DNA of 16,435 nucleotides from Desulfosarcina sp. (GCA_030642405.1 DAOWNV010000026.1:1-16435), one strand, 5' to 3'; shown: positions 7,861 to 16,154, counted from the stretch's first letter. A program made the numbers and translations. Notes: a model not told the origin generated them from the letters alone.

Positions 7861-8757
7861 ATGAATACAGAATTTATGTTTTTTATCCAGTTAGTTGTCA
7901 GCGGAATAGCCCTTGGCTGCCTTTACGCATTGATCGCAGTAGGATTTGTTCTCATTCTCAAGGCAACGGGTATTATGAATTTTGCCCAGGGAGAGGTAAT
8001 CATGCTGTCGGCATTTATTTGTTACTTTTTGGTAACGACTTTTCATGTACCTTTCCTGGTGGCGGTTTTGCTTACAGGCATCATAGCCGGTCTTATGGGA
8101 ATCGTGACTGAAAGACTGATTCTTCGTCCGATGCTAGGGGAACCGATTTTTTCCGTTGTTATGGTCACTATAGGACTGAGTATTTTTTTAAGAAGTATGG
8201 CAGGGATTCTCTTTGGTCATAATAATCTGGTTTTTCCTTCCCCTTTTCCAACGGAAGCAGTCAAAATGGGTGGGATCGTCGTGTCACAGACTGAAATCTG
8301 GATCATGCTTTCGTCCTTAGTGCTTGCCGCTGTATTTTTTATTTTCTTCAAGTATTCGCGGATGGGTCTGGCCATGAGGGGAACTGCCGATCATCAAGAT
8401 GTTGCGTTGTTAATGGGTATCAGTGTTAAGCAGGTCTTTGCTCTGATCTGGGCCGTCTCTTTCATCACTGCCGCTGCTTCCGGAGTATTTTTGGCAAATG
8501 TCATGGTGATTAACCTCGGACTGAGCGTCGTTGCCATCGGCGCTTTTCCGGCTATTGTTTTAGGTGGTTTGGAGAGTATCCCAGGCGCGATTGTCGGAGG
8601 ACTTGCTATAGGAATCATTGAGAACCTTGCAGGGGGATATCTTGACCAGATTATCGGAGGAGGGGTGAAAGACGTCACCCCTTTTGTGGTCCTTTTCCTG
8701 GTTTTGATGATCAGGCCTTACGGGCTTTTTGGTAAAAAGGAAATTGAAAGGGTTTAA
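7861..8757 (+). CDS. livH: Branched-chain-type ABC transporter permease LivH
   Basis: A 298-residue integral membrane permease of the LIV/HAAT family, with many hydrophobic segments through its length. The N-terminal stretch ASGIALGCLYALIAVG-like (residues 14-27) and the motif IMNFAQGE (about 38-45) are hallmarks of LivH. The sequence AIVLGGLESIPGAIVGG (about 236-252) is the conserved cytoplasmic loop that contacts the ATPases. The start is set by TAAGGAG at 7847-7853, seven bases before the ATG; the frame is open further upstream but without a ribosome site. LivH forms the membrane channel with LivM. Its stop is separated by one base from the preferred livM start. Confidence 0.93.
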   Translation: MNTEFMFFIQLVVSGIALGCLYALIAVGFVLILKATGIMNFAQGEVIMLSAFICYFLVTTFHVPFLVAVLLTGIIAGLMGIVTERLILRPMLGEPIFSVVMVTIGLSIFLRSMAGILFGHNNLVFPSPFPTEAVKMGGIVVSQTEIWIMLSSLVLAAVFFIFFKYSRMGLAMRGTADHQDVALLMGISVKQVFALIWAVSFITAAASGVFLANVMVINLGLSVVAIGAFPAIVLGGLESIPGAIVGGLAIGIIENLAGGYLDQIIGGGVKDVTPFVVLFLVLMIRPYGLFGKKEIERV

Positions 8758-8758
8758 G

Positions 8759-9811
8759 TTGGCGATTCGAAGTAAAACTTTCAGTGAAAGCTATCATGAG
8801 GATATTAAGCTGTTCAGGACCATCTGGCTAAAATCCTGGATCGGGCTTTTTTTAGTGGTTTTGGCTGTTTTGCCCCTTATCGGCGACCCCTACATCGTAT
8901 ACCTTATTAACCTTTCCTGTATTGCAACCATTGCCGCCCTGGGGCTCAACATACTAACCGGATTTACCGGCCAGATATCCCTGGGACATGCGGCCTTTTT
9001 CGCCATTGGGGCCTACGCCACTGCAATCATATCCAATCGGTTTCAGGTCCCCTTCTGGGTCTGCCTTCCCGCTTCCGGCGTATTGGCCGCCTGCGCCGGT
9101 ATATTTGTGGGCATTCCGTGTTTAAGGTTAAAGGGCCTGTATCTCGCGATGGCGACCATGTCGTTTGGTGTTGTGGTGGAATATGTGGTCATTACCTGGG
9201 ATAATGTAACAAAGGGGGTACGGGGTATAAGTGTTCCTACACTTAGTATTTTTGGCTACCCTTTGGATTCCAACAATAAAATCTACTATTTTCTGATCGT
9301 TTTAACAGCCCTTGCCATCCTTTCCGCTGCCAATCTCATGAGAACCCGCGTTGGAAGAGCCTTCATCGCTATCCGTGATCGGGACATCGCCGCATCGGTC
9401 ATGGGGGTAAATTTGACCCAGTACAAGGTTATGGCTTTTGCAATCAGTTCTTTTTACGCCGGCATAGCCGGCGGGCTTTATGCGTATGTCATGGAATATA
9501 TCCATCCCGAGCACTTCACATTTCTACTTTCCGTGCAGTACTTGGCGATGATCATCATTGGTGGTTTGGGGTCGGTTCTTGGCTCCGTTTTCGGAGCCGT
9601 ATTTATTACTATTATTCCTGAGTTCATAAAGGCATTTGCTCAGTTTTTGACCTTGTTGTTTCCAGCCCTTCAAGATAAATATGACGACGGGTGGAACATT
9701 GCGGCTTTCGGGTTGCTCATAATGCTATTTCTCATATTTGAGCCAAAGGGCCTTTCCGGGATTTGGAATAGAATCAAAACCTGTTTTAAGAACTGGCCAT
9801 ATACTTATTAA
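8759..9811 (+). CDS. livM: Branched-chain-type ABC transporter permease LivM
   Basis: A 350-residue membrane permease. After a charged N-terminus of about 24 residues the protein is mostly hydrophobic segments. LivM hallmarks are LNILTGFTGQISLGHAAFF (about 62-80) and the loop IIGGLGSVLGSVFGA (about 263-277). No ATG fits; the likely start is TTG at 8759, with GAAAGGG just upstream and only one base after the livH stop. A second in-frame TTG at 8729 would add ten residues and overlap livH by 29 bases. Tight spacing and the rare start suggest translational coupling to livH. The next gene follows after 79 bases. Confidence 0.9.
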   Translation: MAIRSKTFSESYHEDIKLFRTIWLKSWIGLFLVVLAVLPLIGDPYIVYLINLSCIATIAALGLNILTGFTGQISLGHAAFFAIGAYATAIISNRFQVPFWVCLPASGVLAACAGIFVGIPCLRLKGLYLAMATMSFGVVVEYVVITWDNVTKGVRGISVPTLSIFGYPLDSNNKIYYFLIVLTALAILSAANLMRTRVGRAFIAIRDRDIAASVMGVNLTQYKVMAFAISSFYAGIAGGLYAYVMEYIHPEHFTFLLSVQYLAMIIIGGLGSVLGSVFGAVFITIIPEFIKAFAQFLTLLFPALQDKYDDGWNIAAFGLLIMLFLIFEPKGLSGIWNRIKTCFKNWPYTY

Positions 9812-9890
9812 GGAACTGTATGGAAATCTAAAAAAAAGTAGTTTCTGCAGGGGCACTATTAAATCTTTAACCAAAACAAAGGAGGTTTCC

Positions 9891-11093
9891 ATGGAATTTA
9901 AAAAGATGAAAACGGTTCTGACTATTACTGCCTTGATTTGCCTGTTGGTCTCACCGGCTTTTGCCGAACGGGGAGTAACAGAGGACACCATCAAAGTAGG
10001 ACTGATTCTGGTGAAAACCGGTCCTGTTGCTGCTCTTGGCCTTCCGGACGGACATGGGATGGTTGATTACATGAAATACCTTAACGATCAGGGTGGTGTT
10101 CATGGTCGGAAAGTACAGGTCATATGGGAAGATGATGAGTTTCAGGCGCCAAAATCCGTGGCAGCATTGAAAAAACTCATTCACCGCGATAAAGTCCTCT
10201 GCCTTATAACTACCGGAGGCTCAAATCAGACCATTGCCAATATGAAAACCATTAATAAATACAAAATATCCAATATCCCTAATGCCTTGATGCAGGAATT
10301 CTTCGATCCTTATCAACCTTATATCTTTGCAATGGGTGCAACCTATGAGTGCCAATACCAGTGCATCGTTGATTATATTTTCGGTGACATGAAGGCCGAC
10401 AAGCCTCGCATTGGAGTCCTTTATGCAAAAAAAGAATATGGTAAAATCGGACTAAAAGCCATACGTGAAAGGGCGAAGGCATATGGAGTCGATCTGGTTT
10501 CCGAACTGGTATTACCCACAGGGGCGGTTGACGCCAGTTCACAGGTCCTGACGTTGCAGAAAAACAAGGTGGATTATGTCATCACCTGTGATGTTCTGCC
10601 ACCGGTTATCAGTTTTTTAAAAACCGCAGAAAAATATTCTTATAAACCAAAGGCCGTATTCGGTTTCAACTGGGCCACGGACGATATGATCGTAAAGGCA
10701 TGCGGCAAGGGAGCGGAAAACTATATCGGTGTCAATTTTGTTGGTGGCTGGAATGATGATTCTCCCGGCATGAAACTTGTTCGTCAGATCGCCAAAACAA
10801 ATGGACGAGAGGTTAAAGACATCGGTCTAACCTCCTTGTATATTCACGGTATCGGTGCATCCTATCTGTTCGGCGAAGCGTTCAAACGTGTCGGGAAAGA
10901 CCTGAACCCCGACAGCCTTAAGGCCGCTTTTGAGACCTTCAAGGATTTTGATACCGGGGGTATTTTTCCTCCCCTCACCTATACGGACAAAAGCCACGCT
11001 CCTCCGGAGATGGTCAAGCTGTTCAAGGCAGACGTTCCCAATAACCGACTGGTGAGTATCACCGGTTGGCGCACACCGAAGAAAATGGATTAG
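9891..11093 (+). CDS. livK: LIV-type periplasmic substrate-binding protein
   Basis: A 400-residue precursor of the peripla_BP_6 (LivJ/LivK-like) family. The start at 9891 is fixed by a strong GGAGG at 9881-9885. Residues 1-25 form a classic Sec signal peptide: basic start, hydrophobic core, cleavage after AFA. The mature part begins with the family pattern DTIKVGLILVKTGPVA and continues with two alternating lobes. The protein would capture the substrate outside the inner membrane and pass it to LivH/LivM. Homologues in anaerobes bind not only amino acids but also aromatic and other carboxylates, and the operon's acyl-CoA synthetase favours such a ligand here. The symbol reflects family position, not proven leucine binding. 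The stop codon overlaps the ribosome site of the next gene. Confidence 0.9.
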   Translation: MEFKKMKTVLTITALICLLVSPAFAERGVTEDTIKVGLILVKTGPVAALGLPDGHGMVDYMKYLNDQGGVHGRKVQVIWEDDEFQAPKSVAALKKLIHRDKVLCLITTGGSNQTIANMKTINKYKISNIPNALMQEFFDPYQPYIFAMGATYECQYQCIVDYIFGDMKADKPRIGVLYAKKEYGKIGLKAIRERAKAYGVDLVSELVLPTGAVDASSQVLTLQKNKVDYVITCDVLPPVISFLKTAEKYSYKPKAVFGFNWATDDMIVKACGKGAENYIGVNFVGGWNDDSPGMKLVRQIAKTNGREVKDIGLTSLYIHGIGASYLFGEAFKRVGKDLNPDSLKAAFETFKDFDTGGIFPPLTYTDKSHAPPEMVKLFKADVPNNRLVSITGWRTPKKMD

Positions 11094-11102
11094 GAGTGAA
11101 CA

Positions 11103-13589
11103 ATGGCGAAAATAAAACAAGTGGGCGAGAGCAATGACGGCTTCCATTCATCCAATGTACTCAAAGATGACGTCATGCGTCATATCCGCTTTACCATGGG
11201 CAGAGATCCGGAAAAACCCAACCAGCACGCCTGTTTTATGGGCCTGGCCCACAGTGTTCGTGATCGCCTCATGGACCGCTGGATTCGTACCCAGCGTTCA
11301 CAGTATGATACACTGGCCAAGAGGGTCTATTTTCTTTCCCTGGAGTTCTTGCCGGGCCGATTTTTAATGAACTACCTTATCAGCCTTAAAATGGAAGATG
11401 AGGCCCGTTGCGTGGTGGAAGAAATGGGCTTTGACTTGGACGAGTTGGAAGACCAGGAATGGGATGCGGGACTGGGAAATGGTGGTCTGGGGCGACTGGC
11501 CTCATGCTATATGGATTCCATGGCCTGCCTGGATCTTCCTGGCTACGGCTACGGTATCCGCTACGACTACGGAATCTTCCACCAAACGATCGAAAATGGT
11601 TGGCAGAAGGAACGGGCCGACAACTGGACCCGCAAAGAAACCCCCTGGGAAATTCGCCGCGGAGAGTACCTGATCCCGGTACGCTTTTATGGCCGCACCG
11701 AAACCTACGCTGATGCCGCCGGCCGTCAGTGCTATCGGTGGCTGGACGGTGAAGTCGTCATGGCTATGGCCTGCGACATCCTTGTCCCTGGATACGGAGA
11801 CGATTTTGTCACCAACATGCGGTTATGGCGGGCCCGATCCAGCCGTGAGTTCAACCTGGATGAATTCAATCAAGGGGACTATATCGGCGCGGTCGAGGCC
11901 AAGGTGCTTAGTGAAAACATCTCCGGAGTACTCTATCCCAGCGACGAGCTAGAGCAGGGCCGTGAACTTCGCTTAAAACAACAGTACTTCTTCGTTGCCG
12001 CCACACTATCCGATATTTTTCGGCGCTTTAAAAAGCTAAACCGTAATTTTTCAGAATTGTCTGACTTTGTGGCTATCCAACTCAACGATACTCATCCATC
12101 CATCGCCATTCCGGAACTCATGCGCCTGCTCATGGATGAGGAAGGCTTGAAATGGAGTATGGCCTGGCCCATTTGCGAAAAAACCTTTGCCTACACTAAT
12201 CACACGGTACTTCCCGAAGCACTTGAGACCTGGCCGGTTGATCTTGTCAGTCGGCTTTTGCCTCGCCATATGGACATCATCTTCGAAATCAATCGCCGTT
12301 TTATGGACAGGGTAAATGGCAACTCCGACAAGACCAACGACCTGGCCTCGCGTGTATCCTTGATTACCGAGGATATCCAGAAACGGGTGCGCATGGCCCA
12401 TCTGGCAATTGTGGGGAGCCACACGGTTAACGGGGTTGCTGAACTTCACAGTAACATTCTAAAAGAGGATCTTTTCAAGGATTTCGATTTACTTTTTCCC
12501 GGCCGGCTTACCAATGTCACCAATGGTATCACGCCTCGCCGGTGGCTGGCTCAAGCAAATCCGACTCTGGCTCAATTGATTAACGACACCATAGGTCCCG
12601 ATTGGATCACCGACTTGAATCAGCTGAAAAGGCTGGAACCTATGGCCGACGACCCTGGATTTTGCCGCAAATGGGCAAAAACCAAGCGAGACAACAAAAA
12701 GCGGTTGGCCCGGTACATCCTGCGGAAAATTGGCCTGAGCGTGGACCCTGACACATTGTTTTCAGTTCAAGTCAAACGTATCCACGAGTATAAACGTCAA
12801 TTGCTCAATGTACTCCACGTCATCACTTTGTATCACCGTATTTTAGCCAATCCCAGCGCCCCGGTAGTTCCACGAACCGTCATCTTTGCCGGAAAAGCGG
12901 CCCCGGCCTACCACCAGGCTAAACTTATCATCAAGCTCATAAATGAAGTGGCGATGAAAACCAACAACGATGCGGAGATTCAAGGAAAACTACGGGTTGT
13001 GTTTCTTCCCAACTATTGCGTATCCCAAGCGGAAAAGATTATCCCTGCCGCGGATCTGTCCGAGCAAATTTCCACCGCCGGGATGGAAGCATCGGGTACC
13101 GGAAACATGAAAATGTCCCTTAACGGCGCGCTTACCATCGGAACGTTGGACGGAGCCAACATCGAGATAATGGAAGAAGTTGGTAAGGAAAATATGTTCA
13201 TCTTCGGGTTGACAACAAAGCAGGTCACGACCATGCGTGAGAACGGTTACAATCCGCGGACGTATTACGACAGCGATGCGGAACTACGACTGGCACTGGA
13301 TAGCATAAGTCGCGGTGATTTCTCTACGGAAGACCCATACCTCTTCTCACCGATCATCGAATCACTTCTGTTACGGGGAGACTACTATATGTTGTTGGCC
13401 GACTACCGTGCCTATGTATCCGCACAAGAGGAGGTCGATCGATTGTTTGTGGATCAAAAGGAATGGACTAAGAAATCAATTCTTAACACCGCCCGTATGG
13501 GTAAGTTCTCCAGTGATCGGTCCGTAATGGAATATGCCGACAACATTTGGGGACTTAAACCTTTGCCGTCGGTAAAAGATGGTAAATAG
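11103..13589 (+). CDS. glgP: Glycogen/starch/alpha-glucan phosphorylase
   Basis: An 828-residue GT35-family enzyme of the usual full length for the long (animal and E. coli GlgP/MalP) type. It cuts terminal alpha-1,4-linked glucose from glycogen with phosphate, giving glucose-1-phosphate. Seen in order: EWDAGLGNGGLGRLASC (about 118-134), KRIHEYKRQ (about 557-565) in the active-site region, and GTGNMKMSLNGA, where Lys670 should bind pyridoxal phosphate. The ribosome site AGGAG (11092-11096) overlaps the binding-protein stop, and the genes are nine bases apart, so glgP probably reads from the liv operon. A sampled line is about 58% GC, higher than the liv genes sampled. The gene ends directly against an IS1595-type remnant; the C-terminus looks normal but could have been altered there. 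Confidence 0.95.
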   Translation: MAKIKQVGESNDGFHSSNVLKDDVMRHIRFTMGRDPEKPNQHACFMGLAHSVRDRLMDRWIRTQRSQYDTLAKRVYFLSLEFLPGRFLMNYLISLKMEDEARCVVEEMGFDLDELEDQEWDAGLGNGGLGRLASCYMDSMACLDLPGYGYGIRYDYGIFHQTIENGWQKERADNWTRKETPWEIRRGEYLIPVRFYGRTETYADAAGRQCYRWLDGEVVMAMACDILVPGYGDDFVTNMRLWRARSSREFNLDEFNQGDYIGAVEAKVLSENISGVLYPSDELEQGRELRLKQQYFFVAATLSDIFRRFKKLNRNFSELSDFVAIQLNDTHPSIAIPELMRLLMDEEGLKWSMAWPICEKTFAYTNHTVLPEALETWPVDLVSRLLPRHMDIIFEINRRFMDRVNGNSDKTNDLASRVSLITEDIQKRVRMAHLAIVGSHTVNGVAELHSNILKEDLFKDFDLLFPGRLTNVTNGITPRRWLAQANPTLAQLINDTIGPDWITDLNQLKRLEPMADDPGFCRKWAKTKRDNKKRLARYILRKIGLSVDPDTLFSVQVKRIHEYKRQLLNVLHVITLYHRILANPSAPVVPRTVIFAGKAAPAYHQAKLIIKLINEVAMKTNNDAEIQGKLRVVFLPNYCVSQAEKIIPAADLSEQISTAGMEASGTGNMKMSLNGALTIGTLDGANIEIMEEVGKENMFIFGLTTKQVTTMRENGYNPRTYYDSDAELRLALDSISRGDFSTEDPYLFSPIIESLLLRGDYYMLLADYRAYVSAQEEVDRLFVDQKEWTKKSILNTARMGKFSSDRSVMEYADNIWGLKPLPSVKDGK

Positions 13590-13865
13590 TAAATGCCATA
13601 TTGCTCTAAACCAAATAGACAATGGTTTTCTCGCTCTATGAAAAATCGTACCGGCAGTATCAGACGTCTGATGCCTGCATGCCCGGCAGCATCTGAGCTG
13701 TCGCTTCATATACCGGAATTCGGCACACCCACAAACGGGACAAGAGAAACTATCGCCCCAGCGTAACTTGGAAAGATAATCAAGACAAGCCTCATCCGTA
13801 GCAAAGCGTTGGTCGAAATCAACTAAGGATCTCGAGCAATCTTCTTCCATACCAAGACAGTACAT
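13590..13865 (-). pseudogene. IS1595-family transposase, N-terminal fragment
   Basis: Read on the minus strand, the fragment starts at an ATG at 13865 or 13850. It shows the typical opening SLVDFDQRFATDEAC, then YLSKLRWGDSFSCPVCG with a zinc ribbon (CPVC and CRAC), then TAGTIFHRARKPLSIWFRAIWHL. These are the N-terminal zinc-binding part and the beginning of the ISXO2-like (DDE) transposase. After IWHL the family similarity ends, at about 13590, exactly where the oppositely oriented glgP stops. The frame stays open for about 38 more codons, but these are antisense to glgP. The catalytic DDE domain is missing, so the element is dead. No terminal inverted repeats were recognised. Confidence 0.8.
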
Positions 13866-13982
13866 ATTGTGGTTGGTTGAGTATTTTTTCGATTCATTTT
13901 GCTTTTCAATACTGATTGTACGAAATATGATTTTCAAAGAACTATTTTTCGAAAATTAGAGTATTTAGAGCTTCAAGATTGT

Positions 13983-14390
13983 TTATGCAGCAGCCTTTTT
14001 TTTCTCCACCTCCCTGGCAACAGTAACAGCAATATCATCTGAAGGTGCTCCTGGAAGAAAAACCGCACTTATGCCAAGCTCCTTTAGTTTTGGAATTTCA
14101 TGGGGATGTATAGTACCGCCTATGATTACAGCAGCATGGTCCATTTTTAATTCCTTAAGACGTTTCATGAACATTCCCATAATTTCAAGATATCCACCGC
14201 ATTGGAAACTCAATCCCACAGCATCAGCATCTTCTTGAATCATTGTATTAATTACAGCGTCGATTCTTTGGCCGGAACCCAAATAAACTACTTCCATTCC
14301 TGCTTTACGTAAAATATCGCTTACTACGATAATACCTCTAAAATGATCATCTAATCCTATTTTACCGGTAACAATTTTTATCTTTTTCAT
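13983..14390 (-). CDS. Cobalamin-binding small subunit of acyl-CoA mutase
   Basis: A 135-residue protein of the B12-binding Rossmann-like domain found at the C-terminus of methylmalonyl-CoA mutase and as the separate small subunit of ICM and HCM (HcmB is about this size). The base-off/His-on motif DxHxxG is D14-D-H16-F-R-G19. Lys10 also matches, so all three residues equivalent to methylmalonyl-CoA mutase Lys604, Asp608 and His610 are present. The conserved Ser is Ser61 in GLSFQ and the GG pair is Gly91-Gly92. His16 would replace dimethylbenzimidazole as lower cobalt ligand. A GGAGCGG ribosome site precedes the ATG. The gene lies 19 bases after the large subunit and is surely co-expressed with it. 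The C-terminus ends in Lys- and Ala-rich residues. Confidence 0.92.
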   Translation of the reverse strand: MKKIKIVTGKIGLDDHFRGIIVVSDILRKAGMEVVYLGSGQRIDAVINTMIQEDADAVGLSFQCGGYLEIMGMFMKRLKELKMDHAAVIIGGTIHPHEIPKLKELGISAVFLPGAPSDDIAVTVAREVEKKKAAA

Positions 14391-14409
14391 TTATCCGCTC
14401 CGTTTGTAA

Positions 14410-16071
14410 TTAAAATGGATATTCTCTCTCGCCTGCCCAGTCATATTCCATTCCATCTACCAAACGCAGGACACCGATAATTTCAGGGAAAGTAGCATTA
14501 GCTTCAAGGGCTTCAAATACAGGCGGTACAAGGCTGTCTTCTGTTTTCTCTGCAACATTTCTAAGATTTTCCAATGTATTTTTAAGTCGAGAAATATCTC
14601 TATGCTCTTTAAATTGCTTATACTCTTTAAGATATTGATCAACATCTGTTGTATCAGGAACATAGATCTCAGGCTTGTAGTCTTCTTCCTCGGGAATAGT
14701 ATGGCAATTAACCCCGACAACAGCCTTTTTCCCTATTTCAATTTGATTTTGAACTTCCAAAAGAGAGCTTGTAAGTTGAGCTTCAACCCAGCCGCTTGAT
14801 AGAGCTGTGAGCCAGCCGCCCATTTCCTCTATTTGATTATACATAGCCATAGTCTCTTCTTCAATTTTACTGGTTAGCCATTCAACATAATAAGATCCTG
14901 CCAACGGATCGGCAACTTTTGTTACACCTGATTCATAGCGGATGATTTGTTGGGTTCTTATTGCTAATCTAACAGCTTCTTCTGTGGGAATGGCCCATGC
15001 TTCATCAAAAGATGGATTTTGTATGCCCATACTACCGCCCAGAACAGCGGCCAGGGTTCCTAAAGTACCTCTCGATATATTCATTAAGGGTTGCTGACGA
15101 GTGTAATTTGAGCCTGAAACATCAATATGAAATCTCATCATCATGGCACTAGAATCTGTTGAATTAAACTTATTTTTAAGTGTTTTTGCCCAGATCCTTC
15201 TGCCGGCTCTTAACTTTGCAATCTCTTCAAAGAACTCTCTGTCACACGATAATACAGGACTAAGCTGCCGTGCAACAGCATCAGCGCTGATACCTTTTGT
15301 TTGCATTTCCCGAATTATTTCATCACGAATAGACATGGTAAAGGCCAATTCATGGATGGCATTCCCGCCGGCTTCCCTGAAATCATAGGAGCTTGTAAAC
15401 CAAATATTCCATTTGGGCATATTCTTTAGAATAAATTCCATGAAATTATTACTCCATCTTGCACAGGTGGAAAAGCCGCCATCATGTAACAACCAATCCA
15501 TTTTACTTGGTATTACCGCTGGACCATAATAAAATATTCCACCTCCCACACCCCTTAGTTTGCTTATATCAATACCCCGCTTTTTAGCTACTAAAATATA
15601 TGATTGCCAAATATCCGGGTAAAAACAATCACTTGAAATACTTAGAGCCTCAAGAGGCATATCCTTACAAAGATCTTCAACATCCTTACGCGAGTGAACT
15701 GTAACACCGGTTACACCCAATTGACCAGCAGCGTATGGCTGGTCAGGCTCAATTCCGTACATGGTTGGTCCATCAATTTCCCAATCTAATACACCCTGAC
15801 CGAGTTCTAGTAAATATTTACATCTTTTATTAAAAGCCTTTGGTGAAGAAAGCCCTGCAATTTCACGTATATTCCACAACTTACCCCTGTACATTAATGG
15901 ATGATGCCCGCGAGTAAATGGAAATTCACCTGGTAGGCCAATTTCTTCTTTACTATCGATATGTTTTATATCTTCAGGTGTATATACATTTTTTAGCTCA
16001 ATACCGGATGCCGTAGAAAAATTAGTCTCCCTTTCCCGATATTTTTTGTTGATATCTTCTGCTTTTATCAT
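14410..16071 (-). CDS. Acyl-CoA mutase large subunit, HcmA/IcmA-like, adenosylcobalamin-dependent
   Basis: A 553-residue TIM-barrel subunit of the methylmalonyl-CoA mutase superfamily without its own B12 domain. The start is the ATG at 16071: a perfect GGAGGT (16079-16084) lies seven bases before it, and the in-frame ATG at 16086 overlaps that ribosome site. Recognisable family blocks are FPFTRGHHPLMY (about 50-61), WNIREIAG (66-73), GVTGVTV, NMPKWN (about 217-222), REAGGNAIHELAFT and ESGVTKVADPLAGSYYVE. Hand alignment to P. shermanii MutB gives Ile71 for Tyr89, Glu98 for Ala116, Ile187 for Arg207 and Asp230 for His244. About six extra residues lie between the last two. Loss of Arg207 argues against a methylmalonyl substrate; Ile at Tyr89 is shared with 2-hydroxyisobutyryl-CoA mutase. 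Sampled lines are about 38-40% GC. Substrate unknown. Confidence 0.88.
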   Translation of the reverse strand: MIKAEDINKKYRERETNFSTASGIELKNVYTPEDIKHIDSKEEIGLPGEFPFTRGHHPLMYRGKLWNIREIAGLSSPKAFNKRCKYLLELGQGVLDWEIDGPTMYGIEPDQPYAAGQLGVTGVTVHSRKDVEDLCKDMPLEALSISSDCFYPDIWQSYILVAKKRGIDISKLRGVGGGIFYYGPAVIPSKMDWLLHDGGFSTCARWSNNFMEFILKNMPKWNIWFTSSYDFREAGGNAIHELAFTMSIRDEIIREMQTKGISADAVARQLSPVLSCDREFFEEIAKLRAGRRIWAKTLKNKFNSTDSSAMMMRFHIDVSGSNYTRQQPLMNISRGTLGTLAAVLGGSMGIQNPSFDEAWAIPTEEAVRLAIRTQQIIRYESGVTKVADPLAGSYYVEWLTSKIEEETMAMYNQIEEMGGWLTALSSGWVEAQLTSSLLEVQNQIEIGKKAVVGVNCHTIPEEEDYKPEIYVPDTTDVDQYLKEYKQFKEHRDISRLKNTLENLRNVAEKTEDSLVPPVFEALEANATFPEIIGVLRLVDGMEYDWAGEREYPF

Positions 16072-16078
16072 AGCTGTT

Positions 16079-16084
16079 ACCTCC
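16079..16084 (-). promoter_or_regulatory. Ribosome binding site deciding the mutase start
   Basis: GGAGGT on the minus strand with seven bases before the ATG at 16071. The upstream in-frame ATG at 16086 shares its G with this site and could not use it, so the longer reading frame is five residues too long. Confidence 0.85.
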
Positions 16085-16106
16085 ATAAAAAAATTGAATA
16101 TAAAGA

Positions 16107-16112
16107 ATTATA
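16107..16112 (-). promoter_or_regulatory. Candidate -10 box for mutase operon
   Basis: A perfect TATAAT on the minus strand about 35 bases before the mutase start, giving a leader of about 30 bases. No good -35 element lies 16-18 bases upstream, so an activator or another upstream promoter may be needed. Expression from readthrough of the Lon-related fragment is also possible. Confidence 0.4.
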
Positions 16113-16154
16113 GATGAAAATTTTTTTAATCTCCCAGTCCTAACAATGTTTGCC

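Noticed and set aside
9738..9890. Longer start for the substrate-binding protein
   Set aside because: It would overlap livM and bury the signal peptide; GGAGG at 9881-9885 clearly marks the ATG at 9891.
13476..13589. Extension of the IS1595 frame antisense to glgP
   Set aside because: The frame stays open by chance; the residues have no family similarity and glgP on the other strand is clearly the real gene.
13608..13628. AAACCA/TGGTTT hairpin as a terminator for glgP
   Set aside because: The stem is only six AT-rich pairs with no real T-run, and it falls within the transposase fragment coding for RARKPLSIWF.
13659..13672. 14-bp perfect palindrome ATCAGACGTCTGAT
   Set aside because: It lies inside the IS1595 transposase coding remnant, where it encodes conserved-type residues (HQTSD); best explained as chance coding sequence, not an operator.
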